A stretch of DNA of 64,000 bases from Acanthaster planci (GCF_001949145.1 NW_019091611.1:101759-165758), one strand, 5' to 3'; positions 1 to 12,645 are shown, numbered from the stretch's first letter. Numbers and translations: made by a program. Notes: a model not told the origin generated them from the sequence alone.

Positions 1-1649
1 AATAACTTGAAGACAGAAGTATTGTAGTATAGTTTGGTTGTGTATAATTGTAAATAAATGGTTTCAATAAATCTCATCCTTATGTTCAACCATTCACTGC
101 AAATGCAAATCTCAACTTTCAAGGAAACGCCTTATCACACAACAAATGCATCCATTCATTGTATTCCACTGCACATCACGATGTCGTTATGGCATTCACT
201 TTGCAAGGAAATCCCCATTGATTTTTCCCAAACCACTATTTCATTTTCAAACTCTTTCATTATTTTCTTTATTCCTAGTGAAAAGCTGTAAAAATACCAC
301 GGCCAAAAATTTTCAAAAACGTCATTTTTTGTGTTTCATCTTTTGAACCCTGTTTCTTTTTCTTTATTGGATATCTGTTTCTGGGTACCGTGCTGAAACA
401 CTCATTCAAGGAGCATTTGATTTCTGTCAAGGTTCAAAATAAACGTACAATTAATGCATGAACACGAAAGGCGGGTTCAGGTCGTAGAAAAGAAGATGAA
501 GTATTAAAAATGCTTTGTCTTCATCTCTCCCAACCCCAAATACAGAACAACAATTTCTCAGTTGATAGTTCAGAGTAAATCACGTACAGATTAGCCATTA
601 GGACGTACACTTACAGCCAAATAAAAATATCAGTTAGCAAGAAAGGCAAATAATTAGTCTCGGATCGCTTGAGAGGAAAAGCCAACATTTTTAAACTGTT
701 ATCCGATATCACATTTTCGCTGGAACAAGTGCTAATTTGAAAGATGAAATGTCAACTTCTCCTTTGTACAAATAGCATTTCCGAACTTTTTCAGAAGAAC
801 TTCGGCCCGATTTCCGAATCACACACACCAAAAAAACATTGAATGATTCACCTCCTTTAAAAAAAATTACAATGTGATTCCAAGTACATATTCAACAATA
901 TATCAAGTCTCACTCTGAATGCATATCGCATGAAAATGTATAAAATCTATTTTCATGAATTTCATTGAAAAATTTCCAAAATGAATGTGTTGTTTTCCTT
1001 GTTTTATAGCGCCTGCAAGTATACACATGTACATGGCAGCCTTAACTAAATGTACAAAATAGATTTGGATGTGACATAGTGGGTTTATAAACACGCGGCA
1101 ATTGGGAATGACCTTGTGATCGGCAGCTTGCTCACTGCGCAGTTGAAATAAAAGTCAAATCACATTTGCTCACGTTTGAGTTCTAACTCTTAAGAATTCT
1201 AGTTAACAAAGTTATTTTCAGTAAGTAAAGAAACTCTTCGTTAGAAAATCAGCTTCTTGTAGGGGTTTCAAGCAAGAAAAAAAATTTTTTCGCTTGATTA
1301 CTTTACATTCTCCACGAACTTTTTGGAACAATCCAAAAGTGGTTTAATAAATAAATTGTTCCATAAGATCTGTCATAAGCACAAGTGTCATCATCACTTT
1401 GTCAACCCTGTAAGTTAAATTAAATGTTTGAATTTCTTACACACAACGAAATTGTAGTCTCTCCCGAACACAAGGTGAAATATTAACCACATTTCACTGA
1501 AATTATTTGAACTACAATCAGTTTCTATAATTTTCGCGATCCAGAAATAGGAAAATGACTGCAGAAAATTTACACTGGCCTCTCCTATGGGTTGACCTCT
1601 TCACAGTTTCCCTGTTAACCTGTTCCCTTCCGAAGGGGTTTTAACATAT
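1..1649. other. AT-rich non-coding stretch
   Basis: I see no gene here. All open frames are short, biased by A/T runs and without recognisable protein motifs or paired splice signals. No terminal repeats or tandem arrays stand out. Confidence 0.6.
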
Positions 1650-2238
1650 TTCAACCACTTCATGCCGGGGGCAATTCATAAATGTTGATTCTGTTGGGAC
1701 AGGATATTTTTCATTTTTTCAGTCTTCAAAATTCCTTAAAATATCTTCATTTACTGGACACTTACACCCACAAAGATTGTATGGTGGCTACTCTGATCTG
1801 ACAGACTACATCTATTGACACTGGAGTATTTCAGTCAGGCCTGCCACCTTGTAAAAAGAGCCCAGACTGTGCGGTGTTATATAACTTTCTTTTGTTCACG
1901 AACCTGGCTCAGTGCATTACTGACCTCTTTTCAATAGGGGCCAGATTAGCATGCAGCGGTGCTGTGTGGCTCATTGCTGTGGTGGTGGAGCGCTTTTGTC
2001 CCCGATGGTAATCCGCTCGCTCTAAATGCCCAAATTGTGGTATACTGTATCAAAACAAGGCTGGATTATCTCCACTATTGACAGTGAAAAATTTTTGGTA
2101 ATTCCCGGCAGCCTGGTCCGTCTTACAAGTACTGTCTTTTGTACAAGGCCCAGTTCGCTTTGTCCAATTTCAGACACCCCAGCAGTTCATATAAAGATTA
2201 CTTGTCCGAAACGGGGCTTCCCAGCAGCAAGTGGATAA
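1650..2238 (+). mobile_element. TTAA-ended nonautonomous DNA element, copy 1
   Basis: The left end reads as a decayed TTAACCACTTCRTGCCGGGG and the right end is its approximate reverse complement (CAGCAAGTGGATAA). The body is closely similar to 10010-10549 and 54773-55355, including the segment around AGCATGCAGCGGTGCTGTGTGG. There is no transposase ORF. A TTAA target with short inverted ends is characteristic of piggyBac-type elements, so this is inferred to be a piggyBac-derived MITE. Both terminal TTAAs are mutated in this copy (TCAA and ATAA), suggesting it is old. Confidence 0.75.
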
Positions 2239-5200
2239 CAGTATCTGGCCTGTACTGATATTGTGTCCCCTGCCATCTAGCAACATTACTGGTAAACAAA
2301 AAACAAACATGGTGGGTTAACACTCCCACCATGTAAAGCGTCAAATCTTACTTAACATTACTGGTTTTGGAAAGATTCAATAGCATGTTCCGTGGTCATT
2401 AAACAACGCTGAAAACTCAAGCAAACAAGACATCAGGCAACGTGCCAATAAAGTGCTGATAATGGCATTCCACTGCTGGGCAATGTTTGCGGTTTTACAA
2501 TCTGTTGTTAATCTCCATCTAATCCAATACCATGCGTAATCTAACAAGTACACGATGTGGAAATTGATCCGGACATCATGTTGCATTTAATTTGAGCAGT
2601 ACTGTAGGTCATTACCACTGTTACCTCTTACCTCAATTGTTAAGGTTTTATGTAAAATTCTGTATGGCGCCGTGATGTGCCACATGCCCTATTTCAACTG
2701 TATGTACCAATGGGGGATTTTAACGTCATTGTAAACATATATTTCTAATTAATAGCCCATGATTATCCACAGGGACTATACCTGGCCGCATGTTCCAGCG
2801 GTTGATACCATGATGTACATAAGGTGTTTATACAATTAATGTTATTACCAGTCGCGCATCCCATCCTACGCAAACTGTTAATTTGTATAAAATGCTAAAA
2901 TATCACATAACTACTTTGATACTAATTTGATAGATGTGTTTCACTAAGAATTCAGTTGCATACACCTCAGCATTTATCACATCTAATTTCTGTGAAAATT
3001 TATTGCATGCTGTTAATTTGGGCACGTCAAGCACAGACTCAGCACACTTACAATGTTTCTATGAACTGACATGCTTTGCACAGTCCCCACGTCCACCATG
3101 GCTAATCCTAAAGGCCACAGAACAAACCCTGAAATGAGTGTAGCTCTTCCCTAATCACGATGGTCCAATACACGGCAATTCCTTCTGATATTTGAGTATA
3201 TTCCACAGTTGTCTGGTTGTTGGAACTTTTCCATTGCTTTTGGCATTTTGTATTATGATTTCCATTGAAAGTGATTACCCGCTGTTGTCGACATTGATAC
3301 CACAAAAGTCATGCTTCACTGGTACATAAATGGTTCCATTATACATGCAATATCGATAGTGTAAGCAGTGTGGGAGTCTGTGACAGTGTGAAATAAACTT
3401 TCACAAGTCCTCGATATATTTTGCCATTTGTGTGTTTATTTAAATGAAGTAATCAATGACAAGTTTGTAGTCAATAATAAAAAGAACACTGCCCATAAAA
3501 GTGACAAAAGCATGCTTGAATTGTTTGTAATAATACATTAAACAAACATTTTGTTTAATCCTTGTTACTACTGCATGCAACACATTGGCGCAAATTGATG
3601 AAACTGCACTGGCACAGTACTATTCGCCTGTGACTAGTGTTGGAAGGCAAAGACTTTGCTCAAATTTTTGAAATTGGGCGAGTTCTTAAATACATTTATA
3701 TTAGAAAATAAATTGGTAATTTGTCCCTTTTCAAGAACTGTGCCCAGCGAATTAGCAAGCTACTAACTAGTTGAACCTTGCATACATGAGCTGCATGTGC
3801 ATATCGCAATGCTTGCCATGCCACCACTATGTTTTGCTGATTGGTTTGGGGGAAAAACATTAACCATCGGTGAAATTTTCTTTTTTCAGAAAAAATATAT
3901 AATATAATATACATAATATATATACATATATACATGGGAGGTCTGTTAATGGTTTAAACCCAAACATGAGCTTTTGTTTTTTTGTTTGTGGTTTTGGTAT
4001 CAGTTCAAGAACATCTTGAAAGTTGATGTACACAGTGACCTCCATGTATGTTTTATGCATAGACTCCGACCTGTAATTTACCTTGAAGCGGTATTGGCGC
4101 TCCGCCTGCAAACTGTCCGGTGAGTTCTGGCAAATGGGTAACGCCAGGAAAAATACCACAAGGATTGTTATAACCCATGGTGTTTTCCAACGACTGAAGT
4201 GTGCACGACAATTAAACACAGTATTTATTTGTTGGTAGTATCTGATAATGGTTTCCATACACGTGCCAAAGATGGAGGCGCTAGTGCCATGGAACAAGAA
4301 GTATTATACGCTACAAGTGCATGCTTGCAAGATATGCTGCATGGGGAAATCCATACATGAAACCCCAAATTTGTATCCAGTATTCTTGCAATAATGAAAT
4401 TAAACAAGGAAGTGGAATCAGTACAAAGTGGTCCCTTTAGATGAGGAGAGTTTTGGAGGACAAAAAAATCAGCTAAATTGGTCTCTGGTGGTGTACTTAT
4501 TACTCATGGAGAGCAAGTTTGTTAAGGCGGATGCGCACATTTGCAAATTATTACGACAAATACATGTACCCTGATCCATCATGACAAAAAAGTAGCATTG
4601 GGAGAATATGTTCGCACGAGTGCCGCAACAATTTGTAGCAATAATCTTGTGAAGCGCTAATTAATTGTTGTCTATCTTTCACTGAACTAACAGAATCATT
4701 CCAGGAAGAGAGCAAAGAACCTTTCCCCATTTTCATGCATGCTACTAGCGGTGATTCGGCTGGAAAAATAGGAATTGTGTAAATTCACCGTAAAATTACC
4801 CTGTTCCCTCTTTTTTGTTAGTGTGAAATTATTTTGAGGATACTTCGCATAGTTGAGTAAATTCGAGTTTTCACCCATTAAATGAGAGTGTGGTACGACT
4901 ACATGTAGGTAACGCTCGAGAAGAGATGAGGGTGTGTATATTACTCAATGGTATACTATGCTATGCTATAGCATTCTATTCACAGGTCTACATGTATATG
5001 AAGCTTCAACAGTTTCCTCATCAAGATCAATTATTCTCCGCCCACACTTTTTGGATGGGGTCGTGGCATCTTTCTGCATTTATTTATGACACCAATAGTC
5101 TGGATGACAAGCAAATGCGATCGATTAAGCTCATTAGCTCTGCTGCGCTTGAGTGCATTCTTCCGGCCAGTGCTCAAATTCTCGCCCGCCAGGCCACTAG

Positions 5201-5689
5201 TTAAAAATGGGTACTAGATGTGGAAGAACGGTAAGTCAATTTCACAATGCCACCTAAAAGGAAGGTCTGCAGTGAGGTTGTATCTTGCTCACCACCTTGT
5301 AAGTTGTTGATAAACCAAAGATGAAATCAGGATTCCTAAATTGATCGGATCCCTACTATGCTGAAGATAACACCAAGGATCTAGATCTGTAAGGGTGGCC
5401 AACGGTCCCAAAAAATGGAGCCAAGCCCCGGCATTCCTTCCTGTTGATTCAGGAACATGTCGACCCACTGAAAAAGGTTGGTGACCTGATTTTTTTTTGA
5501 ATGACAAGGCCCAATGTACTGCCAGTGGGGTGGGAGAGTTCTCAGGGCAATCAGGACACTACCAAGAACCACTGCCCTGACTGGAACTTGTGGATGGTTG
5601 GGTCGCCCAATTGTGCCTCCTGATCATATCCATAATTGCCACAGAGTATGTATAGCGAATGAAATAGCTCTCAAAAATCACACCAAGGA
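2239..5689. other. Non-coding stretch without recognised genes
   Basis: Apart from one weak minus-strand ORF (3860-4297, listed separately) I find no gene. An AT dinucleotide-rich tract lies at about 3890-3935. No element ends could be identified. Confidence 0.5.
3860..4297 (-). CDS. Hypothetical ORF with one hydrophobic segment (doubtful)
   Basis: This is a 145-codon minus-strand frame. About residues 40-57 form one hydrophobic stretch (WVITILVVFFLALPIC), preceded by basic residues as in a signal anchor or signal peptide. The following 60 residues are polar and protein-like (around RFKVNYRSESMHKTYMEV), and the C-terminus runs into AT-repeat sequence. No family is recognised. It could be a first exon of a secreted protein or chance. 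No splice sites or promoter confirm it. Confidence 0.12.
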   Translation of the reverse strand: MFHGTSASIFGTCMETIIRYYQQINTVFNCRAHFSRWKTPWVITILVVFFLALPICQNSPDSLQAERQYRFKVNYRSESMHKTYMEVTVYINFQDVLELIPKPQTKKQKLMFGFKPLTDLPCIYVYILCILYYIFFLKKENFTDG

Positions 5690-5860
5690 CAAATACATCC
5701 GTTCGTAATGGTGCCAAGAAAATGAGGAAGAATATGGCGGCTGCCTCACTAGGCATTGTGGGGTGGAAGGCCCACTACAGTTAATCGAAATTTTAGCAAA
5801 TGGTATATTGGCAATAGGAAAATATGCAATTGTATGGTAATCTGGGTAAGATGAATGCCA
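5690..5860 (-). repeat. Dispersed repeat shared with 34955-35125
   Basis: About 170 bp around AAGAAAATGAGGAAGAATATGGCGGC resembles 34955-35125, which reads AAGAAAAGAGGAAGAACATGGCGGC. The downstream match includes TTAGCAAATGG and TTGTATGGTAATCTG. Similarity stops upstream of this block. It could be part of an LTR or another dispersed element; no element ends were found. Confidence 0.45.
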
Positions 5861-6096
5861 TAGACAGACTGACCCCTAACCTGTGGGTCTGAAATTAATA
5901 GGTTTACAACACCCAGAACAACCCATTTATATTAAGTTTGAAGTCAACTGCCATGTCCTTGAGGTATAACGCAAAAAAAGGTATATCTGAAATTTACTTT
6001 ATCTACTTGGATGTGCCCCCAGTGGACCTTTTAAATTAAGAGGACACAATGGTTGCTTCATAGCTTTTAAACTGCTAGACTTATTTTTTTTCCATA

Positions 6097-6190
6097 TACA
6101 GTCAACTCTCGTAAATACAAGGGCCTCGAGACTTAATTATCTTGTGTTATTTGGAACCTCGTCTTAAGAGAAAAGTATTTTCCCACTCGT
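6097..6190 (+). mobile_element. pogo/Tigger-like terminal fragment
   Basis: TA at 6097-6098 is followed by CAGTCAACTCTCGTAAATAC and then GGCCTCGAGACTTAATTATC. A terminal CAGT(C/A)AA..CTCG next to a TA target is typical of pogo/Tigger-type inverted ends, and it resembles the ends of the insertion at 50316-51513. I cannot find a matching right end, so this is probably a fragment. Confidence 0.4.
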
Positions 6191-6302
6191 ATGTGTTGTT
6201 TGTTTATTGTACTACTGTTGAAGGGTAATAAATTTGCTTTCAAAATATTCTTTATGAAAGTGGAATGTACTATGGAGATTTAATAAAGAATTGTTAAAAT
6301 AA

Positions 6303-7399
6303 AACATGTACGGTAATTTTCGGAATATAAGGCACCCGGATTATAAGGCGCAGGGCTCAAAAATTTTCAGATTCTGATTCAAAGGTTAGTGTATAAGGCG
6401 CAATATGGTATAAGGCGCACCATCACGCACGTCGGTAGATCATTGCAACATGAAAGACTGCCGCAACAGCTCACCAAAATGGGCCCTTCCGCGCGTGGGG
6501 CAAGTTCATGTGTGAAGGGAGCATTGAGAGTTCGGAGAGGCTTATTTGAGCGCACTTCTCCACAAAGGCCCTTTGTAACTTCAAAGAAAAGGCTGAAATA
6601 ACGTTGTGACTCTTGTGCCTGTACGTCAAAGTAAGAATATCGCCAGATGCTCCATTGTTTATTATAAATAAACAAGGCATTTGTGACCTGTACGCTATTA
6701 TTTAACCCAGATAAATCTCCCGCATGCCCTCTAGAGGCGAGAGCAGCGGAATGGCAGTGTTGCGTGATTAAAAAATAATATCTCCGCGACTGGGTAAATG
6801 CAGAAAAAATGTTTCTCCCCGCAAGTGGATTACCAGGAGAACGTTATAAGGTACTAAAAAATCACGAAAATGGTTGCATAAAGAAGGACAAAATTCTTGT
6901 AGATGTGGTAGACGTGAAAATTTCACAAGCAATAAACACAACAGACAAGAGGAAGAACGAACAGACGTACCACCGCGATTTGCTTAGTGTTTGACAGATA
7001 CTTGTGGTTCGCGGTTCCGGTTGTGTGACTGGTAGTTGGTTGTCAGATCTATGGCTTTGCACGGTCACCAATGAAAAAAGCTTTTAGCTGCCTGACCACC
7101 GGCCGCGCGAGGTACTGAACACGATTACCGCATCTTTCGCGGTAAGGTCATGAAGGTCGAGCCCTGATTCTTTCAGGCCGGTTCTACCTTTCTGTTTTGA
7201 TCTAGTCCTACGATATTTCCAGAGAACGAGCGATTTTTCATGCCCGAAGGATACAAACTTTGTCAAAAACAGATTAGTGTTATTTATTCTTCAAAGCTTA
7301 GCATATAAGCTGCCCGGATTACAAGCTGCTCCGACCATTTTCACGGGCAAAATCAACGTATAAGCCGCGCCTTATATTCCGAAAATTATGGAACATGTA
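6303..7399. mobile_element. hAT-like nonautonomous element, 1.08 kb, perfect 8-bp TSD
   Basis: The element spans 6311-7391. Its left end CGGTAATTTTCGGAATATAAGG is the near-perfect inverse of the right end CCTTATATTCCGAAAATTATGG. It is flanked by perfect 8-bp duplications AACATGTA at 6303-6310 and 7392-7399. Just inside both ends are repeated short motifs of the type TATAAGGCGC / TATAAGCCGC, which look like subterminal transposase-binding repeats. An 8-bp duplication fits the hAT superfamily, although other superfamilies can also make 8 bp. No transposase is visible; the inner frames are short. A decayed right end of the same family lies at about 24510-24597. Confidence 0.8.
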
Positions 7400-7505
7400 T
7401 ATTACACAAAAAACATGCACATCAGAGATATACATGTAGTTGCTAAGGCATCTCATAGACTGTACACTCTATGTATTTTGAAAAAAACCGGCGCTTCGGT
7501 AGAGG

Positions 7506-10002
7506 ATATGGTATTAGATTGGGTGGTATTTTGGTATTACCGAATACCGCGGTTTTGATTTTAATACCGAACAATACTGACTAACAATAAACGAATACCT
7601 ACCGACTTATTCGGTATTGAATTTCAACACCGCGGTATTCTGGCTAATTTGTTCAGAATGTTCCCACAACCCTCATAAGTTGAAAGCAGACAATTATATC
7701 CACAACAGTGACTGCATACTTTGTGGTTTCAGTCATCCAGCATCACGTTTGTATTTTGTCTTTTGGTGAAGAGATAAGACATAACGTGGTATTTCAGCAT
7801 GCAGCCATCAACCTGCCTGTCAAAAGGCACATGTATACATGTACATGTATCACAGGCCTAAAGGTTGGGAATTAAAAATCAGCTGGTCTTCAGTGTCCGC
7901 ACTGGACTTTATTTTCCAAAGATTTTTATTGGCGGATCGGAAAATGCGAATGTTGCTTGTGCTAGCCTTGTGCTCACTTTGGGTCTTTTTGTCCTTTGTA
8001 TACAACATGTACAAGTATTGTGTGAAAATCTCTCCACTGAAGCCAGGAATATGTGTTATAAACTATAAAATGATTCCATAAATCTGCATCTGTTCGACAT
8101 CCAAGGCAATCAATGATCTTTTTTTTTATTGTTCTCACATTTGTTCCAACCACAAAGAAAAGAGAAGCAAAAACCTGATTCCTCACTTGTCACTGCTTGT
8201 ATTTCAGTTTTTCCGGAATATAAAATTAGGACAACGTGGTTGATCAAAAAGATGTCTCGGTTATGATTAATCAAATACCTTGTGATATGTTTAGAATAAT
8301 AAACTTCGCTGTCATAGGACAACATGTTTAATGTGCATGTGAAATTTTAAAAAGCAAATACATGTGAAAGCATCGATCCTGGGATTTTTAAAAAAACTTT
8401 CAATCGCCATGGATGACGACGAAGCCAACAGTAACTAACCTGCATGCACATGTAGGCCTGGATGTACCTGCAAGTATGTGAAAGCTCATCCACTAAAGCC
8501 CCAATCCATGTAAGTAGTCTTTCCAACACAAATTGTGTCACGGAGAGACTTTTTTGTTTAATTTTTCGCCTCTCTTTTGATTTTTGACACAAGCTGCATG
8601 ACATGATTGATTGGTAGTCCGAGATCACTCGACCACTGCGGCGCTGTCAGCATAATGTCATGAACGAGTACTGCGATTGGATAGCTGTGTCTTGCCAAAT
8701 GTACATGTACGTCATGAAAGCGCACAGTCTCATTGGTGGGCACGCCAGATCTCTTTGCAGCAATATGAATAATTCAGTGTTGGGTGATTAGTTGGACTCT
8801 TGAGATACGAGAATAGTCATGCGAACTTATTTGGGGCATATTTTATCGGAAATGGGATAGGAATTTTTGTTTTTGCATTTGTGTAATCAATGTAAAATAT
8901 CATGAATTTTTTAATCGTGCACTATGCGTGTCATGACGACAGGAATCTGGCAACCAATGTCTGTATATCGCATTGTAAGCGTGCGATAAACCTAGTGTTG
9001 CATGACTGGAAATTTTGTGGAAGCACGCTCGCTTGAGTACAAGCAGCACAACTGCAAATTAAATTCATGAACACAGAAAACACAGACATAGACATGAGAT
9101 CACTTTTTGTGAATGAACCTGCAGAAAAATTTGTGACGGTAGTGTTTTTCAATTTGCAACTATAGAGCTGCATTCGATGTAGTGGAACGTACGACCCTTT
9201 TTAGGCAGAATCTGTACATTGACTGCTTGCTGCATTTCCATCATGCCTTCATTGGCAACGGTTCGGCCCGGCGGGAACCAGTGTGGTGCACCGCACACAT
9301 GTTTTCAATACCGCGATTCGCAAACGCTTTATGAATGCGTCGTCAAGAATGGTTTTTCAGGCAACAGAGTCACGAAAACCTTTCGTTGTACCAGGAATTT
9401 CGTACAATGCTATTTAGCTGTAACATCTTTTTTCCCCATAGAAATATGCACGTTTTCACCGGGACCACAGACTTGTGCTTGTTGTAATCGGAATTTTGTT
9501 ACAACCGATTTTGTAATAAGAGTCGACTGCTGCGTCACAGAGTTTTCTGAAAGCCACCTTACCATTGCACACGCGCAGCTAAAAGGAGCAGCCACTGGTG
9601 GCCCGCATGTAACGCACTGTCTCAGCGAGTACCAACTTGACTGCAGCACATGTGCAGATTTTGACACCATACGAGCATGGAGGAATAAAACATGTACGAG
9701 TGACCACACAGATATAGGAATCGCGGAGCAACAAATCAGTATTTAAAACGCCGTCCCTTTTTTAAAAAATAATTTTTATTTGACATCAAATGGACAGACA
9801 AATTATGATAGTTTGTGTCATTTTTTATGCTGGCCCCTAGTGTTGTTTGTGGTTTGCCTTTGAATGCCAGCATCGCCACTGCTTTTTGATGACGTCATTG
9901 CCTTCTGCAACGAATACCGCGGTATTAGTACATACCGCCATATTTTTTTCCATGAATACCGCGGTATCGAAAAAGGCAATACCGCCCAAGCCTAATATGG
10001 TA
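7506..10002. mobile_element. hAT-like element, 2.48 kb, perfect 8-bp TSD
   Basis: The element spans 7514-9994. The left end reads TTAGATTGGGTGGTATT; the inverse of the right end reads TAGGCTTGGGCGGTATT. Perfect ATATGGTA copies flank it at 7506-7513 and 9995-10002. Subterminal regions (7535-7660 and 9908-9975) are dense in AATACCGCGGTATT palindromes, as in hAT elements with GGGCGGTATT ends. A 175-codon plus-strand frame at 9219-9746 is cysteine-rich but has no transposase motif, so I do not call it a gene. The element appears nonautonomous. Confidence 0.8.
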
Positions 10003-10009
10003 GCGGGTT

Positions 10010-10549
10010 TTAACCACTTCGTGCCGGGGCATTTTTCAACGTTAACGATGCTGGGCCGGCATGACTATCATTTTTTCCGTTTTCAAAATCCTTCAAAAAT
10101 TCATCATTCCATTTAACGGTCGTTTATAGCCGCACGAAGTAATCTTTAGGCACTACTCTAAGTTGACAGNNNNNNNNNNNNNNNNNNNNNNNNNNNNNNN
10201 NNNNNNNNNNNNNNNNNNNNNNNNNNNNNNNNNNNNNNNNNNNNNNNNNNNNNNNNAGCATGCAGCGGTGCTGTGTGGCTCATTGCTGTGGTGGTGGAGA
10301 GCTTTTGTCCCCGGTGGTAATCCGCTTGCTCTCAATGCCCCAAACCCTGGTATACGGTTTCAAAACAACACTGGATTATCACCACTTTTGAGAGTGTAAA
10401 ATGCCGGTAGTGCCCAGCAGCCTGGTCTTTTGTTCGAAGTACAGTCTTTTGTTACAGGGCCCTGTTTCCTTTGTCCGAGTTCGGAGACCCCGGCCACGCA
10501 TATAAACCATACGGCTCCGATTTCGGAGTCCCTGGCAGGTAGTGGTTAA
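10010..10549 (+). mobile_element. TTAA-ended nonautonomous DNA element, copy 2
   Basis: This copy is bounded by TTAA at 10010-10013 and 10546-10549, with inverted ends TTAACCACTTCGTGCCGGGG and, inverted from the right, TTAACCACTACCTGCCAGGG. The body matches 1650-2238 and 54773-55355. A run of N (10170-10256) hides part of the inside. There is no ORF. It abuts the hAT-like element on the left and a truncated non-LTR retrotransposon on the right. It is inferred to be piggyBac-related from the TTAA target. Confidence 0.8.
10170..10256. other. Assembly gap (87 N)
   Basis: An unsequenced run inside the second TTAA-ended element. Frames crossing it are meaningless. Confidence 0.99.
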
Positions 10550-11225
10550 TGCTTATATTCGACCAATTTTAGAATATTGTAGTCCGGTTTGGCATACTAC
10601 TATTAATAGTCATCATATTAATGCCATTGAAAAGGTCCGGAAGCGTGCCTGTAGAATTATACTGGGTCACCATTATGATAGTTATGCATCTGCGTTAGTC
10701 AATTTAAACGTGATAAATCTTGCAGAAAGACGTCAAATGCTTCTCTGCAAATTTGGCAACAAAATCCTCAATCCCATTCAATTTAGGCATATGCTCCCTC
10801 CCACAAAAAACAACTCCAGGCAGCTTAGATCTAGTTCCATTTTAGCTCTTCAGGATCCCACTTGTCGCAAAAATCGCTATAAAAAATGTACTATCCCTAC
10901 ACATTGGCCAGAATTTCAATGTGATGCAGTAGTTTTTATGGCTAATAGTTTTATCAGGAAAGATTTCCATGAGGAGCACTCAGAATCTCACTTGGTGACC
11001 CTATTGGCTCATGGGGTTTATAATGTTGTTTTGGTGGTGCAATTTTGAATCACCTCCTTTTATTGGAGTTTGGCGTGTAGGGTGACCTCTTTCTCTTTTT
11101 CTTGCTTTTATATTCTTATTTTTATACCTAGATCGTAATGTAAATTTGAATTGTTTTTGGCCTTTGGCCACCGTGATTCAAATTTATTAAACCATAATAA
11201 AAAAATAAATACATAAAATAAAATA
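10550..11225 (+). pseudogene. 5'-truncated non-LTR retrotransposon: C-terminal reverse transcriptase end and 3' tail
   Basis: The open frame 10550-11048 encodes about 166 residues beginning NAYIRPILEYCSPVW, followed by IEKVRKRACRIILG and a YASALVNLNVINLAERRQML region. This pattern (IRP.LEY.SPVW, IE.VQ.RA.R.I.G, L..L.L..R R) is the C-terminal part of CR1/L2/Jockey-like RT proteins. The catalytic core is missing, so the copy is truncated at its 5' end, exactly at the TTAA of the preceding element. After the stop at 11046-11048 comes a 3' UTR and a terminal AATAAAATAAAA-type tail (to about 11225), as expected for target-primed insertion. The frame is uninterrupted, suggesting a fairly recent copy. 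The clade is not certain. Confidence 0.75.
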
Positions 11226-11446
11226 AAAAAGTTAAGGACCACTTCTTACCCTATGATTTTTTTTTCCAAGCAATGAGTGGGGTCTAGTTTTTTCATTTTT
11301 TTGTCTAGATGGTGTTCTCATGGGAATAAAAAATTTGAAAAATCCAGGACAGCTGTATTGGGGTAAACTCAGCAAAAAAATATCTCATTAAAAAAAAATA
11401 TACACAAAATAAAAAGTGGTCCTCAACTTTTTTTGAGTAGCGTATT
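11226..11446. mobile_element. Short inverted-repeat element (Tc1/mariner-like MITE candidate)
   Basis: The left arm AAAGTTAAGGACCACTT (from about 11228) pairs with the right arm AAGTGGTCCTCAACTTTTTTTGAG (to about 11440). The element is about 210 bp and has no coding capacity. Its left edge merges with the A-rich tail of the non-LTR retrotransposon, so it may have inserted into that tail. I could not read a clear target duplication. Confidence 0.45.
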
Positions 11447-12645
11447 ATAACTGAAAAGAATGAAGCGGAAATCAATAAAAAGCAACAGGGCAAGTGGACT
11501 CATCACCAATCATTGTCGAAGCAATGTACACGAAACTTTTACCATGTGGTTGCTGTCACAGGAGAATGTGCAGGTATTAGTATACTAACATTTTAGTTGG
11601 TGACCGACTACAGAGATGCAGTTTTATACATGTACAAAGTAAAGAAAACCAGTGAATTCTTAGTGGACAATAGAGGGTGTAGGTTGGGGCCTGGGTCCTA
11701 TGTTTTTTGCAGGAAAAGAAATTTTTTTTTAACTTTTGGGATTTAAAACTCTCAAGTTGACTTCAAAAAGGACACTTATGGGTGAGAAAAGAACGGATTT
11801 TAATGACAAATGAATTTGAATGAATCAGTTTATAAGTTGGGTAGGGGCATTTTTTTATTCACCTTTTCATGTTTTGGTGGGAAATTTGTAACAACTTCAT
11901 TCTGGTTGGGCTATCTGGTGACCTAGGAATCACAAACACCCACTGTCTGTAATGTTCAGTCTGATCCGGTGGCATGAAAGAACCCACAAAAAAAAAAACC
12001 TTCGATTGCCTAGGAATCTACAATGTCCCAATATGGCAGTCACGGATTAGCAAGCATTATTACTTTGCCTTGTATAAGAGCACCTTTACTGATTGGGTTA
12101 GTTGATTAATGAGTTATTTTCGAAGTGCTCATACTAAATAGATAACAATACTCAACTGGACTGCACTAAACAGGACAGGAAAAAGCGTTCATCTTAACTA
12201 AAATCTTTTATCACCTAAGCTCGTATTAAAGATTTATTTTCCTTTTAGGAATGTATACACCTGGTCGGGATCAGCGAAATATACTTGTCTTAACCGGAAC
12301 CTTGTCTTACCTGAGCTCATATTACCGAGAGTCGATCGCACTTTCTTTCAATTATGTTGCCACTCTTGATTGTTGGCTGCTCCAACTGGCCCCTTTTTCC
12401 TATTACCAATGGAGCTGCATTTTACTTCTTACTTGTACCCATATTTCATTTCAGGCATTCCCAGGCTACAAACAGGGGCTCTGTCTTTAACAATTTATTT
12501 GTACACTTTCTGCCAACACCAAAATCACACACTTGGATTTAAAGATTTAGAAATTAATGTATTTGCCGAACAAAAATTTAAATCTGTGTGATTTTCTAAG
12601 TAAGTGGAGTAACCCAAATTAAAAGAACTTCTTTCAAAGGCTCAC
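11447..12645. other. Non-coding, presumably intronic or downstream of the host exon
   Basis: I see no gene, RNA or repeat with definable ends. If the exon at 12646-12828 has further exons they must lie left of it, but none could be recognised. Confidence 0.4.

Noticed and set aside
9219-9746. 175-codon Cys-rich plus-strand frame inside the second hAT-like element
   Set aside because: No transposase or other motif, and an overlapping minus-strand frame of similar length mirrors it. Kept only as a note.
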